From contig JAODAV010000020.1 of NCBI GenBank assembly GCA_025463605.1, positions 1-64,000 of the forward strand: DNA of 64,000 nt, in the 5' to 3' direction. Shown here in pieces: positions 1 to 8,981 of the stretch. The DNA is from Rhodoglobus sp. Lineage in GTDB: Bacteria; Actinomycetota; Actinomycetes; Actinomycetales; Microbacteriaceae. The number at the start of each line of letters is the position of its first letter. Within the stretch, counting starts at the first letter, position 1. The notes beneath the pieces were generated by a model that was not told the DNA's origin, did no database searches, and was given only the letters and a program-made list of their open reading frames with translations. A program made the position numbers and the translations under genes.

Positions 1-1108
1 AACCGCTCGCCGCATACGCCGCCATGGGGTCGCCCTCGAGACCGCGGGACTCGCGCCACGCGGCGAGAGGAGCACGGACATCCGTGTAGAACGCGTCCAT
101 CAGGATGCCGTTCGCGCCGAGCACATCACTCGCGTTCTGCGCGGCTTCGAGGGCAACCTCGTCGACGAGCAGCGCGCGCGCCGTCATCTCCTGCACGTTG
201 AGCACGGAGCGGATCTGTCCGGGGATCTTGTCCTCGACGTTGTGGCACTGGTCGAGCATGAAGGCGACGTCGCCGTCGGCGCCGTACCCACCGCCGCGCA
301 CGACCTCGTAGATGATGCGGAACAGCTGGAACGGGTCGGCCGCCCCGACGATGAGGTCGTCGTCGGCGTAGAAGCGCGAGTTGAAGTCGAAGGAGCCGAG
401 CTTGCCGAGCCGCAGCAGCTGCATGACGATGAACTCGATGTTGGTGCCGGGTGCGTGATGGCCGGTGTCGAGGCAGACCATCGCGCGGTCGCCGAGGGCT
501 GCGACCTGGGCGTAGCTGGTGCCCCAGTCGGGCACATCGGTGTGGTAGAACGCCGGCTCGAAGAACTTGTACTCGAGCACGAGGCGCTGGTTCTGCCCGA
601 TGCGGGCGTAGATCTTCTCGAGGGACTCGGCGAGACGATCCTGTCGTGCGCGGATGTCGCCCTGACCGGGGTAGTTGGTGCCGTCGGCGAGCCAGATCTT
701 GAGATCGCGCGATCCGGTCGCGTTCATGATGTCGATGCACTCGAAGTGGTGATCGATGGCCTTCTGGCGCACCGCGGCATCCGTGTGGGTGAGCGAGCCG
801 AACTTGTAGTCGTCGTCTTGGAAGGTATTGGAGTTGATGGTGCCGAGCGCCACGCCGTGGTCGTGGGCGTAGGCGCTGAGCGCTGCGTAGTCGTCGACCT
901 TGTCCCAGGGGATGTGCAGCGCGACGGTCGGCGCAAGCCCCGTGAATTCGTGCACCGTGGCGGCGTCCGCGATCTTCTCCTCGGCAGTGCGGGGGGTGCC
1001 CGGCGTGGTGAACACCTTGAAGCGCGTGCCCGAATTGCCGAAGGCCCACGAGGGCAGTTCGATCGCCTGCTCGGCGAGGCGAGGCGCTATCTGGTCGAAT
1101 GTGGTCAC
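1..1108 (-). CDS. rhaI: L-rhamnose isomerase, RhaI type (C-terminus outside window)
   Basis: Converts L-rhamnose to L-rhamnulose in the cytoplasm, the first catabolic step. The frame stays open from a GTG at 1108 to the window edge, about 369 codons. The translation is that of the short Pseudomonas/Rhizobium-type TIM-barrel isomerase: an N-terminal SWAFGNSGTRF segment, then ALHIPWD, LEYKFFEPAFY, CLDTGHHAPGTNIEF and FDFNSRFYADDD, which carry metal and substrate ligands in this family. The GTG overlaps the rhaM stop (GTGA), so the two are translationally coupled. Further rhamnose enzymes probably lie beyond the left edge. Confidence 0.93.
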   Translation of the reverse strand, partial: MTTFDQIAPRLAEQAIELPSWAFGNSGTRFKVFTTPGTPRTAEEKIADAATVHEFTGLAPTVALHIPWDKVDDYAALSAYAHDHGVALGTINSNTFQDDDYKFGSLTHTDAAVRQKAIDHHFECIDIMNATGSRDLKIWLADGTNYPGQGDIRARQDRLAESLEKIYARIGQNQRLVLEYKFFEPAFYHTDVPDWGTSYAQVAALGDRAMVCLDTGHHAPGTNIEFIVMQLLRLGKLGSFDFNSRFYADDDLIVGAADPFQLFRIIYEVVRGGGYGADGDVAFMLDQCHNVEDKIPGQIRSVLNVQEMTARALLVDEVALEAAQNASDVLGANGILMDAFYTDVRAPLAAWRESRGLEGDPMAAYAASG

Positions 1109-1452
1109 GGTGTTTCCTTTGCGTTAGCGATCTGGTCTTCGAGGTTGAACACCTCGGTGAGCTGCACGAAACTCTGGTCGGGGCGACCGGCCATCGCCTC
1201 GAAGTAGTGGGCCGCCTCGGCCTCCCACGCGGTGGCGACTGGATGTTCGGCGAGATAGCGTGCCGACTCCTCGAGGGAGTCGGTCTCGAAGTATCCGATG
1301 AGGAGGCCGTCTTCGCGCAGGAAGAGCGAGTAGTTGCGCCGCCCCGACTCCTCTATCGCCGCGAGCATGTCCGCCGGCACGGCCTCATGTCGTTCGCGGT
1401 ACTCCTCGATGAGCGCCGGTTTCACCTGCAGTTGGAAGCACACTCTTTGCAT
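1105..1452 (-). CDS. rhaM: L-rhamnose mutarotase
   Basis: Interconverts alpha and beta anomers of L-rhamnose so the isomerase receives its preferred form. The frame is open further upstream to 1545, but the ATG at 1452 is chosen because GAGGAA lies about 6 nt before it and the resulting 115-residue protein begins MQRVCFQLQVKPALIEEYRE, the usual start of the family (about 104-115 aa). The conserved tail SFVQLTEVFNLE is present. It is coupled to rhaI by a 4-bp overlap and preceded by a LacI-type half-palindrome. Confidence 0.9.
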   Translation of the reverse strand: MQRVCFQLQVKPALIEEYRERHEAVPADMLAAIEESGRRNYSLFLREDGLLIGYFETDSLEESARYLAEHPVATAWEAEAAHYFEAMAGRPDQSFVQLTEVFNLEDQIANAKETP

Positions 1453-1464
1453 CGTCGTTCCTCG

Positions 1465-1478
1465 TTGAATCGTTTTAA
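1465..1478. promoter_or_regulatory. LacI-family operator-like site before rhaM
   Basis: TTGAATCGTTTTAA is an imperfect palindrome around a central CG, typical of LacI-family operators. It lies 12 bp upstream of the rhaM start and resembles the sites at 1770 and 7404. Assignment to the adjacent LacI paralogs is inference. Confidence 0.5.
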
Positions 1479-1729
1479 TCTCGAATTGAGGATAGCCATC
1501 CTGCCTCACGATCGTCAAGTCGATATCGGTGTCAGGTTGCGCCACCGGAGTAGGCCCCTGCCCCGAAGCTCTGTAACGATTTTCTCAGCGAATCGACCAC
1601 GAGTCGCAAATTCGACCGGACGACTTCCGCACGCGTGATCACCACAGGCGGCGCAATACTTCGCGGTTTCCGGCGCGACTTCGCGCCGCACGCCCGTGAT
1701 TGGCCGCACCCGACTATTTCAGTGCGAGC

Positions 1730-1758
1730 TTGACGGATTGACGATTGCCGCGTACTTT
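1730..1758 (+). promoter_or_regulatory. Candidate sigma70 promoter of the rhamnose importer operon
   Basis: TTGACG (1730-1735) and TACTTT (1753-1758) are 17 bp apart. Transcription would begin near 1765, placing the LacI-type site at 1770 just downstream, a good roadblock position. Confidence 0.5.
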
Positions 1759-1769
1759 CACCTTGTCTC

Positions 1770-1783
1770 TTGTATCGTTTCAC
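1770..1783. promoter_or_regulatory. LacI-family operator-like site before rhaS
   Basis: TTGTATCGTTTCAC has the central CG and TTG/CA edges of a LacI-family site and sits just after the predicted start of transcription of the importer operon. Confidence 0.5.
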
Positions 1784-1868
1784 GAGAGATCCGGAGCCCC
1801 CCGCCCGGAACAGCCGGCCGCCGCACCCGCCCTCTGGCGGACTCGGCGACTCAATGAGGAGTGATCAC

Positions 1869-3017
1869 ATGACCCACCGAACGGTTCTTCGGCGAAGCGC
1901 ACCTGCCATCGCGCTCGCCGCAGTTCTCATGACCGCAGCATGCAGCACAGGCACGACGACAACCGGCGGCGCCTCCAGCGACCAGGACCTGTCGGACTTC
2001 CAGTCCACCGTCGATGCGGCGATGCAGCCCTGGACCACCTGGGAGGGACCCGACTCGACGCCGACGCCCCCCACGGGAATCGACCTTGCGCTCGTGACGT
2101 GTGCGGGCGCCGTCGCCGGCTGCGTGCTGCCGGCCGAAGGCGCGAAGGAAGCCGCCGAAGCGCTCGGCTGGACCGCGACGATCTACGACGGCCAGGGCGA
2201 CCCGGTCACGCAGAACAAGGTCGTGACCCAGGCCATCAATGGCGGCGCGGATGCCGTGCTCCTGGCGGGCGTCGACCCGGCCCAGATCGGCAGCGCTCTT
2301 GACCTCGCCGATCAGCAGGGCATTCCGGTCGGAAGCATGACGCAGGGAATCGCACCCGGCAACGGCATCGCCTTCGACATCGGTGCAGACTACGTGCAGT
2401 CCGGCGTCATCATGGGCTCGTGGATCGTCACGGATTCGGCTGGTGCGGCAGTCGTGCTGCCAACCAATGACAAGGAGTTCGCCAGCACCGTCACCATCGT
2501 CGATTCCGCGATCGAGACCATTGGCACGTGCGACAGCTGCCAGGTCAAGGACACCGAATTCTTCGTCGGATCCAACATTGGAAACGGGCTCGGCCAGCGG
2601 ATCGCCTCGGCTCTCCAGCGGCAGCCCGACGTCAACTATGTGATCGGCGCGTTCGACCCCGCCGTGAGCGACATGGTGCCCGCGATCAACAACATCGGCA
2701 TCGGCGATCGCATCAAGATCATCTCCAACGTGGGACTGACCCAGAACCTCGAGTTCATCGAGTCCGGCAACGTTCAGGCAGCCGACATCGTCTACGACAA
2801 CACCTACACGGGCTACGCCGCGATCGACCAGCTCATTCGCGTACTGGCCGGCGAAGACCTCTGGAAGAATCCGGATGTGAGTGACGAGCGCTTCGCCTAC
2901 AACGAGGGCGCACCTCAGCACCTCATCACGAAGGACAATCTCGATGACCCGAGCGTGCCCTGGACCGCGGCCAACGACGCGGTGAGCCACTACCGCACCC
3001 TCTGGGGCCTGAAGTAA
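1869..3017 (+). CDS. rhaS: Rhamnose ABC transporter substrate-binding lipoprotein
   Basis: Periplasmic-binding-protein-like lipoprotein that should capture L-rhamnose outside the membrane for the RhaT/permease importer. The ATG at 1869 is preferred over upstream in-frame starts because GAGGAG lies 8 nt before it and it opens a clean lipoprotein signal: twin Arg, a hydrophobic stretch and lipobox TAAC at about residues 22-25. The mature part has the type-1 sugar-binding fold (NKVVTQAINGGADAVLLAG, VIGAFDPAVSDMVPAINNIG). Its stop overlaps the ATPase start by one base. The substrate is inferred from the flanking rhaI and rhaM. Confidence 0.87.
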   Translation: MTHRTVLRRSAPAIALAAVLMTAACSTGTTTTGGASSDQDLSDFQSTVDAAMQPWTTWEGPDSTPTPPTGIDLALVTCAGAVAGCVLPAEGAKEAAEALGWTATIYDGQGDPVTQNKVVTQAINGGADAVLLAGVDPAQIGSALDLADQQGIPVGSMTQGIAPGNGIAFDIGADYVQSGVIMGSWIVTDSAGAAVVLPTNDKEFASTVTIVDSAIETIGTCDSCQVKDTEFFVGSNIGNGLGQRIASALQRQPDVNYVIGAFDPAVSDMVPAINNIGIGDRIKIISNVGLTQNLEFIESGNVQAADIVYDNTYTGYAAIDQLIRVLAGEDLWKNPDVSDERFAYNEGAPQHLITKDNLDDPSVPWTAANDAVSHYRTLWGLK

Positions 3018-4513
3018 TGCCTGTCGAGGCCAGGCTGTCGATACGCAATCTGTCAGTATCCTTTGGCAGCCACCGCGCGCTCGACGGCCTGGACCTCGAC
3101 ATCCAGCCCGGCCACATCGTCGGCTTGCTCGGGGCCAATGGCTCCGGCAAGTCGACGACGGTCAAGGCGCTGTCTGGACTCAATCCGGTGGAGCCGGGCG
3201 CGACGATAACCCTTGCGGGCAAATCCTTCGGCGGCGCCGATCTCGATCCGGTGGAGTCGCGCCGGCGCGGCATCCGCGTCGTGCACCAGGAGGCACCCCT
3301 CGTCCCCGACCTGACCGTGGCCGAAGCCATGGCGATCCACCTGGGTTTCCCCACCACATCCGGATTCATTCGATGGAAGGCTCTGCGGCAACGCAGCCTC
3401 GCGCGCCTGGCCGAGTTCGACATCGCCATCGATCCGGACCGGCTGTGTCGAAGCCTCAGTGCGGCTGAGAGAGCACTCGTCTCCCTCGCCATCGCGCTGG
3501 GGGATATCAGCGTCGAACGCGCGGTTCTCATTCTCGACGAAGCGACGGCGTCGCTCTCGACCGCCGACGCCTCGCGATTCCTCGCGAAAGTACGAGACGC
3601 CGCCGACCGAGGGCTTGCGGTGCTCATGGTCACTCACCGCCTGCCCGAGGTGCGCCAGCACTGCGATGAGGTCGTAGTACTGCGTGACGGCGTGTCCGTC
3701 GCGACGTTCACCCGCGAGACCTTCGATGAGATCGATGTCGTGCACGCCATGGTGGGTCCGACGGCGAGCCAGGAGCACGAGGCATCCCACGAGCCGACCT
3801 CGTCAGCGGGTAACGCGCTCACCGTCACAGCTCTGAGCGGAGCCGGCATCGATGAGGTGTCGTTCACGGTGCGCTCGGGGGAGGTGCTCGGAATCACCGG
3901 ACGCTCGGGTGGTGGGGCATCCGAGCTTCTCCGCCTTCTCGGTGGGATCGACGTTCCCACGGACGGACTTCTCGAGCTCAATGGCGAACCGATCGTCGTG
4001 CGAGGGCCGAGGGAGGCCATTGGCGCGGGTATCTTCTACATCTCTGCCGATCGCCTCACCGAGGGCGGCGTCGCCACGATGACCGTGGCCGAAAACCTCG
4101 TGCTTCCGCGAATCGAGCGCTACGGTCTCGGTCGAACGCGCGCGGCCGAAGACGTCGCCCGCATGATGACGGCCCTCGATGTGCGGCCTCCCGATGCGAC
4201 CGTGCCCTTCGGCAGCCTCAGCGGGGGAAACCAGCAGAAGGTCCTCCTCGCGAGGTGGCTCCTGCTCGAACCTCGAGTGCTTCTGCTCGACGACCCGACC
4301 GTGGGGGTCGACCCCAACACGCGGGAAGTGATGTTCCGCACGTTGCGCTCGCTCGCTGACGCGGGCACCACTGTGCTGCTTCGCTCGAGCGAACCCGAAC
4401 AACTCGCCCGGCTGTGCGATCGCGTACTCGTTGTGCGCGACGGACGAATCGTCAACGAACTCACCGCCGGCACCATCACCACCGAGGAGATCAGTCTTGC
4501 CACCTACGCCTGA
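3017..4513 (+). CDS. rhaT: Sugar ABC transporter ATP-binding protein (two NBDs, RbsA/RhaT type)
   Basis: Energises the rhamnose importer. About 498 aa with two tandem nucleotide-binding domains, as in RbsA-class proteins. NBD1 (about 5-235) has Walker A GANGSGKST, signature LSAAERALVSLAIA and Walker B VLILDEATASL. NBD2 (about 255-495) has a degenerate Walker A (GRSGGGASE), a good signature LSGGNQQKVLLARW and Walker B LLLDDPTVGVD. Asymmetry of this kind is normal in the family. The 3' end overlaps the permease start by 17 bp. Confidence 0.92.
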   Translation: MPVEARLSIRNLSVSFGSHRALDGLDLDIQPGHIVGLLGANGSGKSTTVKALSGLNPVEPGATITLAGKSFGGADLDPVESRRRGIRVVHQEAPLVPDLTVAEAMAIHLGFPTTSGFIRWKALRQRSLARLAEFDIAIDPDRLCRSLSAAERALVSLAIALGDISVERAVLILDEATASLSTADASRFLAKVRDAADRGLAVLMVTHRLPEVRQHCDEVVVLRDGVSVATFTRETFDEIDVVHAMVGPTASQEHEASHEPTSSAGNALTVTALSGAGIDEVSFTVRSGEVLGITGRSGGGASELLRLLGGIDVPTDGLLELNGEPIVVRGPREAIGAGIFYISADRLTEGGVATMTVAENLVLPRIERYGLGRTRAAEDVARMMTALDVRPPDATVPFGSLSGGNQQKVLLARWLLLEPRVLLLDDPTVGVDPNTREVMFRTLRSLADAGTTVLLRSSEPEQLARLCDRVLVVRDGRIVNELTAGTITTEEISLATYA

Positions 4514-5531
4514 ATCGACTGAGCCGTCGACAACCGCGCGTCCATCACGAGGCGGATTGCTCGGCCTCGTGCGCCGCCACACGATCCTCATCCTGATCGC
4601 GGCACTATTCCTGGTGTTCTCGATCCTCGCGCCCACGACGTTCCCCACGCTCGCAAATCTTCAGGGCATCGCTCTCGGCCAGTCGGTGAGCGCGCTTCTC
4701 GCCCTCTCGGTGCTGATCGTGGTCGTCGTGGGGGAGTTCGACCTGTCGGTCGGATACATCCTGGGGTTCTCGGCCGTGCTCGCCGCGAAGCTCGCGGGCG
4801 AGTACGGGGTGCCCGCACCGCTCGCGATTCTCGCCGCGGTGGCCGCCGGCGCACTCTTCGGAGTGCTCTCGGGAACGCTCGTGGCTCGACTCAAGGTGAA
4901 TTCGCTCATCGCGACGCTCGGCGTGGGGCTCGCCGTGAGTGGCCTCAGCGTGGGCGTGAGCGGCGGCCAGACCCTCTCGAGCAACATTCCCGAGTTCATC
5001 ACCGGAATCGCTCGCACCAAGATCGCTGGTGTCGATTCGGCGGTGTGGATCGTGCTTCTCGTCGCTGCAGTGATGTACGTGGTGCTGACCAAGACGCCGA
5101 TCGGGCGCAAGCTCTACGCGACCGGCGGGTCTGAGGTGGTCGCGCGCATGGTCGGAATCCGCGTGCGCCTGCTCAAGACTCTCGTCTTCCTCATCGCGGG
5201 TGCCATCGCGGCTATGGCGGGCGTTCTCCAGCTCGGTCTGTCCGGGGCGGCCAACCCCTCGTACGGTTCGAGCCTGCTGCTGCCTGCGTTCGCCGCCGTG
5301 TTCCTCGGTTCCACGACCGTGCGTCCCGGGTTCTTCAACGTGTGGGGTACGGTTCTGGCTATCGTGCTGCTCGCCGTGGGATTCTCGGGGCTCAGCCTGC
5401 TCGGAGTGCCGTTCTGGGTCGAACCGGTCTTCGACGGGTTTGCGCTGATCATCGGTGTGCTGTTGTCTCGCTGGAACGTGCGCTCCGCGCGGTCCAAGTC
5501 ACGTGCACCGCAAGGAGGGACCGAACAGTGA
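4497..5531 (+). CDS. rhaP: Sugar ABC transporter permease (RbsC-like; rhamnose importer)
   Basis: Integral membrane subunit of the importer. The start is set at TTG 4497 because GAGGAG at 4484-4489 lies 7 nt upstream inside rhaT; this gives 344 aa. A Pro/Ser/Thr-rich cytosolic tail of about 25 residues precedes eight or more hydrophobic segments, and the BPD_transp_2 loop motif GEFDLSVGYILGFSAVLAAK is present. Rhizobial rhamnose systems use two permeases (RhaP and RhaQ); only one is present here, so it probably works as a homodimer. Confidence 0.88.
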   Translation: MPPTPESTEPSTTARPSRGGLLGLVRRHTILILIAALFLVFSILAPTTFPTLANLQGIALGQSVSALLALSVLIVVVVGEFDLSVGYILGFSAVLAAKLAGEYGVPAPLAILAAVAAGALFGVLSGTLVARLKVNSLIATLGVGLAVSGLSVGVSGGQTLSSNIPEFITGIARTKIAGVDSAVWIVLLVAAVMYVVLTKTPIGRKLYATGGSEVVARMVGIRVRLLKTLVFLIAGAIAAMAGVLQLGLSGAANPSYGSSLLLPAFAAVFLGSTTVRPGFFNVWGTVLAIVLLAVGFSGLSLLGVPFWVEPVFDGFALIIGVLLSRWNVRSARSKSRAPQGGTEQ

Positions 5532-6340
5532 ACCGGGTGACGCTCGACGTGCTGCTGTGCGGCACGGGAGTCAACTTCGCGCAGGGCGACCTCGCGCTCT
5601 CTGGCGTGTTTCTGATCACGTCGGCGACCGACGGCGGCCGTCCGATCAGGATGATCGTCGACACCGGCCACGTAGGCATGCGCCGCCACGTCATCCAGGC
5701 GCTTGCCAAGGCGCGGCTCAAGCCCGAGGACATCGACTTCGTCGCTCTCACGCATGTGCACTGGGACCATGTGCAGAACATCGACCTCTTTCCCTCGGCG
5801 GTGCTCGTGCTGGCCGCCGCCGAGCTGGCGTCGATTCAGGATGCCCACGCGCGCGATCTCGTGACGCCCGGTTGGACGCGGCACCTGTTCGACGGCCGCG
5901 AAGTCCGCGCCGTCGTGCCCGGAGACGAGCTCGTTCCCGGCGTCGAGTTCGTCGATGCGGCCGGCCATACCGCAGGCAGCCTCGCGTTCGCGATGACCGT
6001 TGACGGGCGCCGAGCCGTCATCACGGGGGACGCACTGCCCTGGGCTGAAGTGGCACGCCTGCAGCAGAGTGCCCTCGTGTTCTGGGACCTGGAGCGGTCG
6101 CAAGACACCATTCGCCGACTGGTCGAGATGGCCGACGTACTCTACCCGGGCCACGACCGCCCGTTCTCGCTCGTAGGCGGAGAGGTGGAGTACGAGCTCC
6201 CTTTCGAGATGACGATGTTCGGTGCGAGCTTCGACACGCCGGGGTTCACGGTCGGTCCTCCGCCGATTCTGAGCACAATCGACCTCACCGACGGCGAACC
6301 CGTCGGCCCGCTGTGGACGAAGGAAGAGCTCGAACCGTGA
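5528..6340 (+). CDS. MBL-fold metallo-hydrolase in the rhamnose operon
   Basis: A 270-aa metallo-beta-lactamase-fold enzyme. GTG 5528 overlaps the permease stop (GTGA) and has AAGGAGGG upstream. The metal-binding THVHWDH motif lies at residues 75-81, followed by AAGHTAGS (third His), TGDALPW (bridging Asp) and LYPGHD (last His), so all ligands appear present. The layout matches AHL-lactonase or lactonase-like relatives. Its position between importer and regulators suggests it acts on an incoming rhamnose derivative such as a lactone or ester; this is inference and its substrate is unknown. Confidence 0.82.
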   Translation: MNRVTLDVLLCGTGVNFAQGDLALSGVFLITSATDGGRPIRMIVDTGHVGMRRHVIQALAKARLKPEDIDFVALTHVHWDHVQNIDLFPSAVLVLAAAELASIQDAHARDLVTPGWTRHLFDGREVRAVVPGDELVPGVEFVDAAGHTAGSLAFAMTVDGRRAVITGDALPWAEVARLQQSALVFWDLERSQDTIRRLVEMADVLYPGHDRPFSLVGGEVEYELPFEMTMFGASFDTPGFTVGPPPILSTIDLTDGEPVGPLWTKEELEP

Positions 6341-6368
6341 CGGCGCGCCGATCGGCAGGAGGGACCCG

Positions 6369-7382
6369 ATGGCGACGGTGAAGATGCGGGATGTCGCCTT
6401 GCGCGCAGGCGTCTCGGTGAGCACCGTGTCGAATGCCGTGAACCGGCCGGAGCGGGTGTCTGCGGACATCCGCCGGCGAGTGCAGGCCGCGATCGACGAA
6501 CTCGGGTTCGTTCGAAACGAAGCCGCGCGCCAGTTGCGCGACGGTAGGAGCCGCACGATCGGCTTCGTCATGCTGGACGGCAAGAACCCGTTCTTCATGG
6601 ACGTGGCTCGCGGCGGAGAGGATCGTGCCGCAGAATCAGGTCTTGCCTTCATCTTCGGAGACAGCGCACGTGACGCCGGGCGCGAGGGCTCATACCTCGA
6701 CCTGTTCGAGCAACAACGGGTTCACGGCGTGCTCATTTCTCCCTACGGCGAGGTGGAGGAACGCCTCGCGCGGCTGAGGCAGCGCGGCATCGGCGCGGTG
6801 CTGCTCAACCGCAAGAGCGCCGATGGCGCGTTCAGCTCGGTCTCGGTGGACGATGTCGCCGGCGGCCGCCTTGCCCTCGAGCACCTCATCGCGCGCGGAC
6901 GTCGACGGATCGCCTTTGTGGGGTCCGACGAGACTCTCCAGTTCGCCGATCGGCTCACCGGCGCGTCCCAGGCGATCGCGGTGAACCCGGACGTGACTCT
7001 CGAGCGACTTGACGTGCGAGCGCCTCACGTAGTCGAAGGCCGGGCGATCGGCGCTCGGATCGCGGCGAGGTCACCCCAGGACCGACCCGATGGCATTTTC
7101 GCGAGCAATGACGTCATCGCCATGGGCCTGTTGCAAGGGCTGACCACCGGACCATCGCCGGTCTCGATCCCGCAGGATATCGCGCTCATCGGCTATGACG
7201 ACATCGATTTCGCCGCCACCGCTGTCGTTCCCCTGTCGTCGATCCGGCACCCGGCTTCGCTCATCGGCTCGACCGCGGTGGACATACTTCTGGCCGAGGC
7301 GGCCGACCCGTCGATACCGCGGCGGGAGGTCGTGTACGAACCGGAGCTGGTCGTCAGGGCGTCCACTCGCCAGCCGGCCTGA
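6369..7382 (+). CDS. LacI-family transcriptional regulator, paralog 1
   Basis: A 337-aa repressor-type protein. The N-terminal HTH reads VKMRDVALRAGVSVSTVSNAVN, with hinge helix RNEAARQLRDGRS, and a type-1 periplasmic-binding-protein-like effector domain follows (about 60-337). ATG 6369 has GGAGGG 6-7 nt upstream. It is closely related to the next gene over its whole length, including an identical YLDLFEQQRVHGVLISPY stretch, so the two arose by tandem duplication. Likely controls the rhamnose genes through the CG-centred sites at 1465 and 1770. Confidence 0.9.
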   Translation: MATVKMRDVALRAGVSVSTVSNAVNRPERVSADIRRRVQAAIDELGFVRNEAARQLRDGRSRTIGFVMLDGKNPFFMDVARGGEDRAAESGLAFIFGDSARDAGREGSYLDLFEQQRVHGVLISPYGEVEERLARLRQRGIGAVLLNRKSADGAFSSVSVDDVAGGRLALEHLIARGRRRIAFVGSDETLQFADRLTGASQAIAVNPDVTLERLDVRAPHVVEGRAIGARIAARSPQDRPDGIFASNDVIAMGLLQGLTTGPSPVSIPQDIALIGYDDIDFAATAVVPLSSIRHPASLIGSTAVDILLAEAADPSIPRREVVYEPELVVRASTRQPA

Positions 7383-7403
7383 CGGGAGCTCCGCTCATGT
7401 CAT

Positions 7404-7420
7404 CATTGAACGGTTCAATG
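7404..7420. promoter_or_regulatory. Perfect 17-bp palindrome before the second lacI (autoregulatory operator)
   Basis: CATTGAACGGTTCAATG is a perfect inverted repeat with one central base. It ends 8 bp before the ATG of the second LacI paralog and overlaps its ribosome-binding region. Confidence 0.75.
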
Positions 7421-7428
7421 GAGGCGGT

Positions 7429-8436
7429 ATGGCAGCGGTGAGCGTGCGCGACGTAGCTCGTCGTGCCGGCGTGTCAGTGGGCACCGTCTCCAACGTCATG
7501 AACCACCCGGGCAAGGTTGCGCCTCCCACCGTGGAGCGCGTGCAGGCCGCAATCGTTGAGCTCGGCTTCATCCGAAACGATGCCGCCCGCCAATTGCGCG
7601 TCGGGCGTTCCAAGACCATCGGCCTCGTCGTGCTCGACGTGCGCAACCCCTTCTTCACCGACGTGGCTCGCGGTGCCGAAGACGAGGCCGCCAGAGCGGG
7701 CCTCACCGTCACGCTCGGCAACAGCGACGAGAGCACCGACCGCGAGGCCACCTACCTCGACCTCTTCGAACAGCAGCGCGTGCACGGGGTGCTCATCTCG
7801 CCGTACTCCGACATCACCGAGCGGTTGCGGCGCCTGCGCGACCACGGAATCAGAGCGGTGCTCGTCGACCGCACGAGCAGCGACCTCTCATTCAGCTCGG
7901 TCTCCGTCGATGACATCGCCGGCGGACGGCTCGCGGTGGAGCACCTCATCGCCCAGGGCCGCAGGCGCATCGCCTTCGTCGGCGGACCGATGGCGATCCG
8001 TCAGGTGTCCGACCGGCTGGAGGGCGCCCGTCAGGCAGTCGCGACCAACCCAGACGTCAGTCTGGAAGTGATCGAGATCGACGCGCTCAGCGTCATCGCC
8101 GGTCGCGCCGCGGGCATGCAACTCCTCGCCAGGTCGGATGCCCGTCCCGACGGCATCTTCGCCGCTAACGACCTCGTCGCCATGGGTGTTCTGCAGGCGC
8201 TCATGATGCAGGGCGCCGGAGTCTCAGTGCCCGGCGAGATCGCCCTCATCGGCTACGACGACATCGACTTCGCCTCGGCCGCGGTCGTGCCGCTGTCGTC
8301 GATCCGCCAGCCGAGCTCCCTCATGGGGCGCACGGCGGTCACCATTCTGCTGGCGGAAGCCGACGACCCCGACATCGAGGCGCGCCAGGTCGTGTTCCAG
8401 CCCGAACTCGTCGTGCGGGCATCGACCCGCGGGTAA
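7429..8436 (+). CDS. LacI-family transcriptional regulator, paralog 2
   Basis: A 335-aa LacI-family protein. The start is placed at ATG 7429, where the HTH (SVRDVARRAGVSVGTVSNVMN) begins at residue 5; the open frame extends upstream but the extra residues are antisense to nothing conserved and lack an RBS. The effector domain matches paralog 1 closely (NPFFTDVARG, SVSVDDIAGGRLAVEHLIAQGRR, IALIGYDDIDFAS). Immediately preceded by a perfect 17-bp palindrome. The pair may sense different rhamnose metabolites or form heterodimers; the sequence cannot tell which. Confidence 0.9.
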   Translation: MAAVSVRDVARRAGVSVGTVSNVMNHPGKVAPPTVERVQAAIVELGFIRNDAARQLRVGRSKTIGLVVLDVRNPFFTDVARGAEDEAARAGLTVTLGNSDESTDREATYLDLFEQQRVHGVLISPYSDITERLRRLRDHGIRAVLVDRTSSDLSFSSVSVDDIAGGRLAVEHLIAQGRRRIAFVGGPMAIRQVSDRLEGARQAVATNPDVSLEVIEIDALSVIAGRAAGMQLLARSDARPDGIFAANDLVAMGVLQALMMQGAGVSVPGEIALIGYDDIDFASAAVVPLSSIRQPSSLMGRTAVTILLAEADDPDIEARQVVFQPELVVRASTRG

Positions 8437-8524
8437 CAGCCCGCGACTCGGAAGAACATGTTGCTTCGCGCTACTCAGGTGGCGCAGTTTCTTCCAACCG
8501 GGCGAGGTGAGAGAGACTTGAGGC

Positions 8525-8965
8525 ATGCCACTAACTGGAGAATACGCACCAAGCACCTCGGACTGGGCCCGCAGGCAGGCCGAGCTGTTCGAAGCCACCA
8601 ACGGTGAGCGGGGTGCAGACATGCGAGGCATGCCGATCATCGTGCTCACATCGGTCGGGGCCAAGACCGGCAAGCTTCGCAAGAACGCGCTCATGCGCGT
8701 CGAGCACGACGGCCAGTACGCCGTGGTCGCCTCCATCGGGGGCGCGCCGAAGAACCCCGTCTGGTACCACAACCTCAAGGCCAACCCGCACGTCGAGCTG
8801 CAGGACGGTTCCACGAAGCGCGACTACACCGCCCGCGAAGTCTTCGGTGACGAGAAAGCGTTGTGGTGGGCGCGCGCGGTGGAGGCGTATCCGCCGTACG
8901 CGGACTACCAGCTGAAGACCGAGCGGCAGATCCCTGTGTTCGTGCTCGAGGCGCTCGAGGACTAG
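8525..8965 (+). CDS. Nitroreductase/deazaflavin (F420)-dependent oxidoreductase family protein
   Basis: 146 aa, the usual length of the Ddn-like DUF385 family, which binds deazaflavin F420 or flavin in a split beta-barrel. Diagnostic segments are [40 protein letters not shown] (cofactor phosphate region) and a C-terminal [14 protein letters not shown]. Such proteins reduce quinones, nitro compounds or coumarins in actinobacteria; the physiological substrate is unknown. It stands alone between the LacI pair and a convergent VapBC module. Confidence 0.87.
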   Translation: MPLTGEYAPSTSDWARRQAELFEATNGERGADMRGMPIIVLTSVGAKTGKLRKNALMRVEHDGQYAVVASIGGAPKNPVWYHNLKANPHVELQDGSTKRDYTAREVFGDEKALWWARAVEAYPPYADYQLKTERQIPVFVLEALED

Positions 8966-8981
8966 CGCCGCCCCGCGAGCG

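Noticed and set aside
126-1049. Long open frame on the minus strand inside rhaI (Arg/His-rich)
   Set aside because: It is a high-GC shadow of rhaI; the rhaI frame has the isomerase motifs and is open to the window edge.
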